Shown here: positions 58,755 through 64,000 of the stretch, piece after piece
Numbering within the stretch: position 1 is the first letter of the stretch
Layout of the letters: every line of letters starts with the position of its first letter
NCBI GenBank assembly: GCA_032622095.1
Contig: CP136068.1
Location: 129,711,989-129,775,988, forward strand
DNA length: 64,000 nucleotides
Reading direction: 5' to 3'
DNA from: Siphonodentalium dalli
Taxonomy: Eukaryota > Mollusca > Scaphopoda > Gadilida > Siphonodentaliidae
Program-made: the position numbers and the translations under genes
The notes under the pieces: generated by a model
The model's database searches: none
What the model saw: the letters and a program-made list of their open reading frames with translations, nothing else
What the model was told of the DNA's origin: nothing

Positions 58755-60640
58755 CTCTCCTTGGACCTATCAGACGTGGTTTTAACTAAAGGAAGTATTT
58801 CTCTATTGCGAGTATATCAACTCAATATTTATTGTTGATAACAAACTTGCAATTTATCCGTTGCTTACCCGGTCGTTTAATATTTTTTATGTGCGCGCAG
58901 AAACTCTTCGTTTCATAGTAGGCGCAACGCAATTTATAAAAATTCCGTGTTTTTATCGACACATTTTATCTCGAAAATTTTGGGATTGGAATCGACAAAA
59001 TCACGTTGAGAACTTTGCCATTGATGGCCATTTTGACAATGACTACAGACGCACATCGTTTACTTGTAGCAAACCTATATTGCATTATTGTGCAACATAT
59101 ACGGTGGCATGAATCGTCCGATTTCGGAGTCCACGTGGTACGGTATGCGAAGTCTCCTAATTTCGTGCTAACTGTTTTTAATGAAGCCGACTTCTCGCTA
59201 CGTTCATTTCATGTACACTACCTCATCGTATATGCAACAGCTCTGTTAGTGCGCAGAAAGTTGGCCAGGACAAAAATGTCTCCTTTGACGATAATTTACA
59301 TGTATTCATAAACAAGATAAAACTTGTAATCCAATGGAATTTCTTTTGCCTCAACTAATTGTAAGTTGAAGTTGTGCGACTGGAACTTAACCGACATTTG
59401 GATAATGATTATCACAGAACATCATTGTACATATACAACATGTCGTTATAATTAATTGTGCTTACCGATTAATATTTGCAAATCTTAGCTAGCCCGAATG
59501 TATTACTATTAACATGAGGGCTCGTATTTGGATACTTGGAACGTCGCGAACGTTACATCGACTTCAAGATATTTATTTGAAATTTTGACCCTGTTCTTGC
59601 GATTCCATTTTCTTTCCCTCATTGTATCATCGGAACAATCGTTAGAAACAATGAGATTATGTTTGTTATAACATATAGTATTATATGGCCTGTGTTCAAA
59701 TAATGCTGTGTCTCTTGAATAGTCTCGTTCTTTACATGCCTGTCCAGTATTACTGACAGTGTCCGGTTGCTACGAATCGTGCAACTGGTTTGATTGGGGA
59801 CTAGGATTATCTGACACAAGATTGGGCACCAAGGATTTTCATTTCAAGTTCCAGGGCTCAAAATACATTGAATTTTACGAGAATCAAATGCTGAATCATG
59901 TTAGTCATAAAGCACTGCAAATTGTCAAGTTTTGTGAGAATCATTACGGGAATCGATTCGGTGATTCTCGTCGAATCTTGAAGCCTGAGTTCCCATTGTC
60001 GAATGGCGATCTCCATCCATTCATACCGGTACTCTGTCGTTATTTCGGCGACAATTGTGTCTGTTTCTTTGCAATCACTCAATGTATTTTGCTGAATGGG
60101 CTTCCCTGTTCCATGACTACACAGATATGCAAGTGCAGTAGCCTGAACCTTCAGCTATAGTTTGCTTAAATATCCAAGGATACTTCCGTCCGTGGTCAGA
60201 ACTCTTTGGAGATATTTTGGATGAGAGCCTTTGGCTGGCCTACTTGTGGCAAGTCACCATATCCGTGTGACCTAGCATGGTCGCAGTGTTCAAATGATAC
60301 CTTGGCTAGCCAGTGTCTCAATAAAATTTCAGTCAATCAATGTTTATACTTTTGATGATTTTGATGTTTCACATTTCCATGTGTTCACTGTAACAAATAG
60401 ACAACATCTGAACTGTTATCCTCAGACATTAGTGTTTGTCGATACATTCATATTACAAATTAACATGATACAAAATGGTGAGCTTAAAAACATGTATGGC
60501 CAGCCATAATTGTTCCATACTAGTACAAGGGTGTCAGTGCCTCAAAGGCTCAATGACATACGAACTGACTATCAATATGGCGTGCGTCAATTTTCACTGA
60601 TACCGACCTTCTTCTGCGCTTTCAATCCGTGAATAGTCAA
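58755..60640. other. no recognisable gene
   Basis: Several moderate open frames on the plus strand (58861-59112, 59006-59311, 59759-60160) with neither domains nor splice context that I can recognise. Composition is less AT-rich than the introns upstream. Probably old mobile-element sequence. Confidence 0.4.
59759..60160 (+). CDS. unrecognised 133-codon reading frame
   Basis: Frame from ATG 59759 with mixed composition (for example FHFKFQGSKYIEFYENQML and HVSHKALQIVKFCENH). I do not recognise it. It has no signal peptide and no motif, and it ends in ordinary sequence. It could be an exon, a remnant of an element's protein, or chance. Confidence 0.15.
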   Translation: MSGCYESCNWFDWGLGLSDTRLGTKDFHFKFQGSKYIEFYENQMLNHVSHKALQIVKFCENHYGNRFGDSRRILKPEFPLSNGDLHPFIPVLCRYFGDNCVCFFAITQCILLNGLPCSMTTQICKCSSLNLQL

Positions 60641-60649
60641 GGTGAACTA

Positions 60650-61370
60650 CTATGCATTTATATTGTCATGTGCCCCGATGCACTGCCAATAGCCTTTCCA
60701 ACAGAGTCCATCACTTGGCTCTCTACCTTCTATTTCCACATATAGAAAAGATCAAATGTCAAATAGCCTTCACTCACGTATTAAGCACAGTTACAGGAAA
60801 TGCATTTATATTGCGCAGGGCCGCTGCCACTATAATTTCCATCAGAGACCAACACATGGCTCTTTTCCTTCTATTGCCTCATATCCAATTGATTATCGGG
60901 CAAATAACAGAAAGGACAGCATTTGTATTGTCACACATATAAAGTGCAGTTACATGAACAGCGTTTCTATTTATATTGCGCACGACCACTGCAGGCCTGC
61001 GTATTGGAGGCGAACGACGGTTCGGTTCACCTGGAGGTTGTGAAATCTAGGTCGCGTCAGAGTTGTATGTGGCTCTCGTGATACTGAATATAACAGTTTG
61101 TGTAACCTATGGGTACCTAAGCACAACCAGACAACCGACAAATACGTTACGGCTTACGATTTATTTTGCATTCGGCAGGCCTGCCAGTGCCAATTTCAAA
61201 AGAGTCCAAAACATGGCTCTTCTCCTTCTATTACTACATATCCATATGATTATCTGGTAAATAGAAAACCTAAATGAATAACACAAATGAAAGCATTTGT
61301 ATCATCACACATATAAAGCGCCGTTCCGCAAGAAGCCTTTATATTGTGCATGACCACTGCCCAGTACCAG
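60650..61370. repeat. degenerate ~150-175-bp tandem repeat
   Basis: Recurring order 'atttatattg(c)' / gccactgcca / 'ccatcac/cacatggctct' / 'ccttctatt' / 'catatccaattgattat' near 60655, 60800 and 61160, with a partial copy near 61320. The copies are strongly diverged. Confidence 0.7.
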
Positions 61371-61429
61371 TGACTGGCGGGGTGCTACCATCGTTGATTT
61401 GGAAAACAAATCTTCAAGGGCGAATGCCA

Positions 61430-63170
61430 CAGCTCCTGAGCCTTGGGTGGGGAAGACTCATCATGTGCCACTAACAGCGCACCAGCCAACCAGACTTCAG
61501 TTCTTCCCAGATGTAAACGCAGCTCGAGCTCTCATTTGCTCTCGCAATTCAGAAGACGGATGTACTTGCGCCTTTATAATCATCAGTTGTGTTTTTCTCA
61601 AATTCAATGTCATTGTGGGATAGGTATGACCATGCACATTTTGTCAAGAGGGAACAGTGCACAGTTTAATATTCGTGAATTAGAAAATTACCATTGCATA
61701 CGGCTGCGTGAACAATTGCTCCTGTCTCCTGGGAAGGACTGAGACTTCTGACTCTTCCCCACGGTCCGTGGCCCACTCCATTACGAGAGTGGGTCTTGTC
61801 CCCCTGGAATCATACTCCCTCGGGATATTCCAGGCCTGCTCCACCATCTGCGGACTTTCCGTAAGTGTATAAAACGTTCTCCTCACCGTAAGCAAGGACA
61901 CCGCTATGTTCTTGCACAGGAGAAATCGGATCTCATCGTCCTCTTCGACGAGAAAAGACAGTATCTTACCTGCGGTTTAATTTCTAGCAGGTAAGATCAC
62001 GTGGCCATAGTAAATAACGGAATTTACCTTATTAACCTTGTTTTGCAATAACTAACAAATGTTTTGTATATTATGCTTGCTAATAACTAACAGAATGTCT
62101 TGTATTGCTTATAGTCGAACGAGATTCGACTTTGATGGCCGTACGGGTTGCTCATGAATATACGCGATATTGTCATAGTTGGTTGAGGGCCCATTAGTCC
62201 ATGGTTTTACATTTTGAGCAAACGTACCAGTCTTAACTCGGGCAGGAACCATTCGGTCCCCCCTGGTCATGCTGCAAGCCCCGTCATCTGCAGATCGTGG
62301 GAGGCAGGGTACCGTCCTCTGGAGATTCGGGCAACCAATCCTCCAGGACACAAGCACCCGCGCCTTTGGCGACTGTTCTGGGTGGGGAAGCCTCGTTGTC
62401 CCGTGCCGCACAAAGCGCACCAGCCAACTGGCCTTCTGACGCTTTTGTCCCCCTGGAAACGTCATCCCAAGTGATACGTCCAGGCCTGCTCCTCTGCCGT
62501 CAGGGGATCCTAGTGGTATGTCATCGACGTTTATGTCAGCGTGTCAGGACCACCTGCATTTGGGAGATTCGGTGGGGGGCTTTCCCTGGTCAAATGGATC
62601 CTTTCAATTTCCCTTTTTTCCGCCATTTTGGCCTTGGGGTGGGAAATAACACCTTAAAATCTAACTGCGAGCGCAATTGTTCCTCGTTCGAGCCATTCCC
62701 AGTGTGGGCTTCCCTCTAGTACCTTACATCAACCTGATGCAGGCTGTTCTGTTGCTGGCGTCGATCCTGACATGCTTTCTAGTTTCTATAATTCTCCTGG
62801 CGTCTGATGGCTTTGACGACGATGAGCAAGGATCCCGGGCCGACGGTGGTTCCCACTGTCGGTCAAGGATTCTGTCGTTCCTAGTGAACTCGCTTTGCGT
62901 ACGGAAACGACACGGGTCGATCTCTTGTAAAAACTTCATCACAGGATATGTGTCAAATCTTGTTACAATGAATAACACAAACTTTGCACAACTGTACCAG
63001 TCCTCGGGCTGTACCAGTTCGCGCCCCCTGGTCCTGCATCAGCAGACCGTGGCAGGCAGAGTGCCGTTCTCTGAGATTCGGGCAACCAATCCTCCGGGAC
63101 AATAGCACCCGAGCCTTTGGAGGCTGTTCTGTGTGAGGAAGACTCGCTGTCACGTACCGTCAATAGCGCT
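61430..63170. repeat. degenerate repeat, three spaced copies
   Basis: A block containing 'gattcgggcaaccaatcctc', 'gcgcctttgg', 'tgggtggggaag' and 'agcgcaccagccaac' recurs at about 61435-61495 (partial), 62290-62440 and 63050-63160. The reading frames here (EIRATNPPG) therefore repeat too, which argues against a conventional gene. Confidence 0.65.
62677..63105 (+). CDS. unrecognised 142-codon frame with one hydrophobic segment
   Basis: Residues ~20-45 (INLMQAVLLLASILTCFLVS...) form a convincing transmembrane-length helix followed by an acidic DGFDDDEQGS stretch. The end of the frame runs into the repeated EIRATNPPG block. No family is recognised and no exon partner found. It may be a fragment of an element-encoded protein or chance. 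Confidence 0.2.
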   Translation: MFLVRAIPSVGFPLVPYINLMQAVLLLASILTCFLVSIILLASDGFDDDEQGSRADGGSHCRSRILSFLVNSLCVRKRHGSISCKNFITGYVSNLVTMNNTNFAQLYQSSGCTSSRPLVLHQQTVAGRVPFSEIRATNPPGQ

Positions 63171-63509
63171 TTCTATTTGGGAAGATATAAATAGTAAATA
63201 CCGCCATCACTCTCATCGCAGGACACGAGAAAAAAGCAGCAGAAGAATAAGTCTCTACCGCTCGGTTTCTACTAGTAGCTGGCACGTATGGTATGGCACT
63301 GCCTGGGATGTTTATTCCAAAAGACAAGGGGGGAGGTACAAGCTTGAGCAATGCTGGAATCTGAATTTATGAGCTCTTTCACATAACATATCAAAGCTGA
63401 TTCATGACTAAATCACATTTACATGAAATCTGTTTGGAAGAGTACATTCCCGTCAAACTGGAATATTAAATTTATTGCTCGTTGCCTCCTCCTGGGCTTG
63501 CATTCTAAT

Positions 63510-63552
63510 CCATATAGTTCAGTTGAAGGGGTTCTCCTTGGCGGAAAAATAT
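63510..63552. mobile_element. MITE family T, terminal fragment
   Basis: Reverse complement of 58549-58586 (catatagttcagttgaaggg to ttggcgg). It abuts the complete copy at 63566-63882. Confidence 0.75.
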
Positions 63553-63565
63553 AATTTTTTTAATT

Positions 63566-63882
63566 AAAATTAGTTTTTCCTCAAGGGAAGCCCGAAACTG
63601 AACTATCATAGATCCCTCCCATGGCGGTGCCATTCCCAACCCCGCGACTCGCAAATCTTATTATTAAAAGTCGGAAATAAAACTGGCTAGATGAATTGTT
63701 AAGAGCGCGGGATTTGCACGGGAATCATTCATGCGTGAGCTAATCCGAGCGCTGATTGACCGGAGTCGCTGATTGACCGGAGTAGGCAAATAAACGGACA
63801 ATAAATTTTAACCCTCCTGATAACACAGGATAATAATCCATATAGTTCAGTTTCGGGCTTCCCTTGAGGAAAAACTAATTTT
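63566..63882. mobile_element. MITE family T, complete 317-bp copy
   Basis: Perfect 41-bp terminal inverted repeats at 63566-63606 and 63842-63882 (AAAATTAGTTTTTCCTCAAG... to ...GAACTAT and reverse complement). The interior includes a tandem TGATTGACCGGAGT pair. The target duplication is unclear in the AT-rich flank. Confidence 0.92.
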
Positions 63883-64000
63883 ATATTTTAAAAATTATAT
63901 ATTTGTGTGGTAATTAATAAGAGAACTCACTAATCAGCCATATTACTCACATGTTGTAATTTCATAAATGATGTCACCCAATAAAACCAAAGTCGTTTTC

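Noticed and set aside
58547-63870. A 5.3-kb transposon with ~200-bp terminal inverted repeats
   Set aside because: The right copy is part of a complete 317-bp MITE with its own 41-bp ends, and no target duplication or transposase supports a larger element.

Overview
This is eukaryotic DNA, most likely from a marine invertebrate and probably a mollusc. The one convincing gene is split by introns with GT/AG borders, most of the rest is transposon and satellite sequence, and several repeats carry the 'agggccataactctg' / 'ccagagttacgcccc' / 'tgcccccgatctccgat' motifs that are common in molluscan genomes. The clade is an inference; no gene here proves it.

Region 1 (1-28397) is a satellite array with a ~1.73-1.74 kb unit: 16 units, three of them partial. 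It runs off the left edge and stops at a 100-N scaffold gap (28398-28497). Each unit contains two ~295-bp internal near-duplicates, more diverged relatives of them, and a (TAA)n tract. A 2.46-kb unrelated island (11692-14150), holding two tandem copies of a 272-bp tRNA-like repeat, divides the array into two blocks. The blocks differ at about a dozen fixed positions and in unit phase. The many 60-204 aa reading frames in the array look like by-products of the repetition.

Region 2 (28498-43300) has no intact gene that I can support. It holds a tRNA-Gly-like SINE head, a 5'-truncated LINE reverse transcriptase, a TTAA-flanked MITE, a decayed hAT transposase joined to an antisense LINE fragment and a tRNA-headed SINE, a ~2.5-kb inverted-repeat structure around a RecQ-type helicase fragment, a TTA-flanked Harbinger-like MITE, and other inverted-repeat modules.

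Region 3 (43324-57897) is the real gene: six exons whose phases all agree, encoding a UBA domain, a polar linker and a charged coiled coil. This layout suggests a UBX-family (UBXN1/SAKS1-like) ubiquitin/p97 adaptor. The UBX domain itself is not seen and would lie beyond the window. The five introns are packed with MITEs, two hAT elements with recognisable target duplications, a Helitron-like element, and TTAA-flanked MITEs of three families that all carry the same ~69-nt near-perfect palindrome.

Region 4 (57898-64000) is old repeat sequence: a hAT-like end, a MITE family with 41-bp terminal repeats, two sets of degenerate tandem repeats and two unrecognised reading frames.

The most unusual signal is the shared palindrome. 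Its 27-bp stem base is constant and its one off-centre mismatch is kept, but its apical base pairs change in a paired way that follows MITE family.
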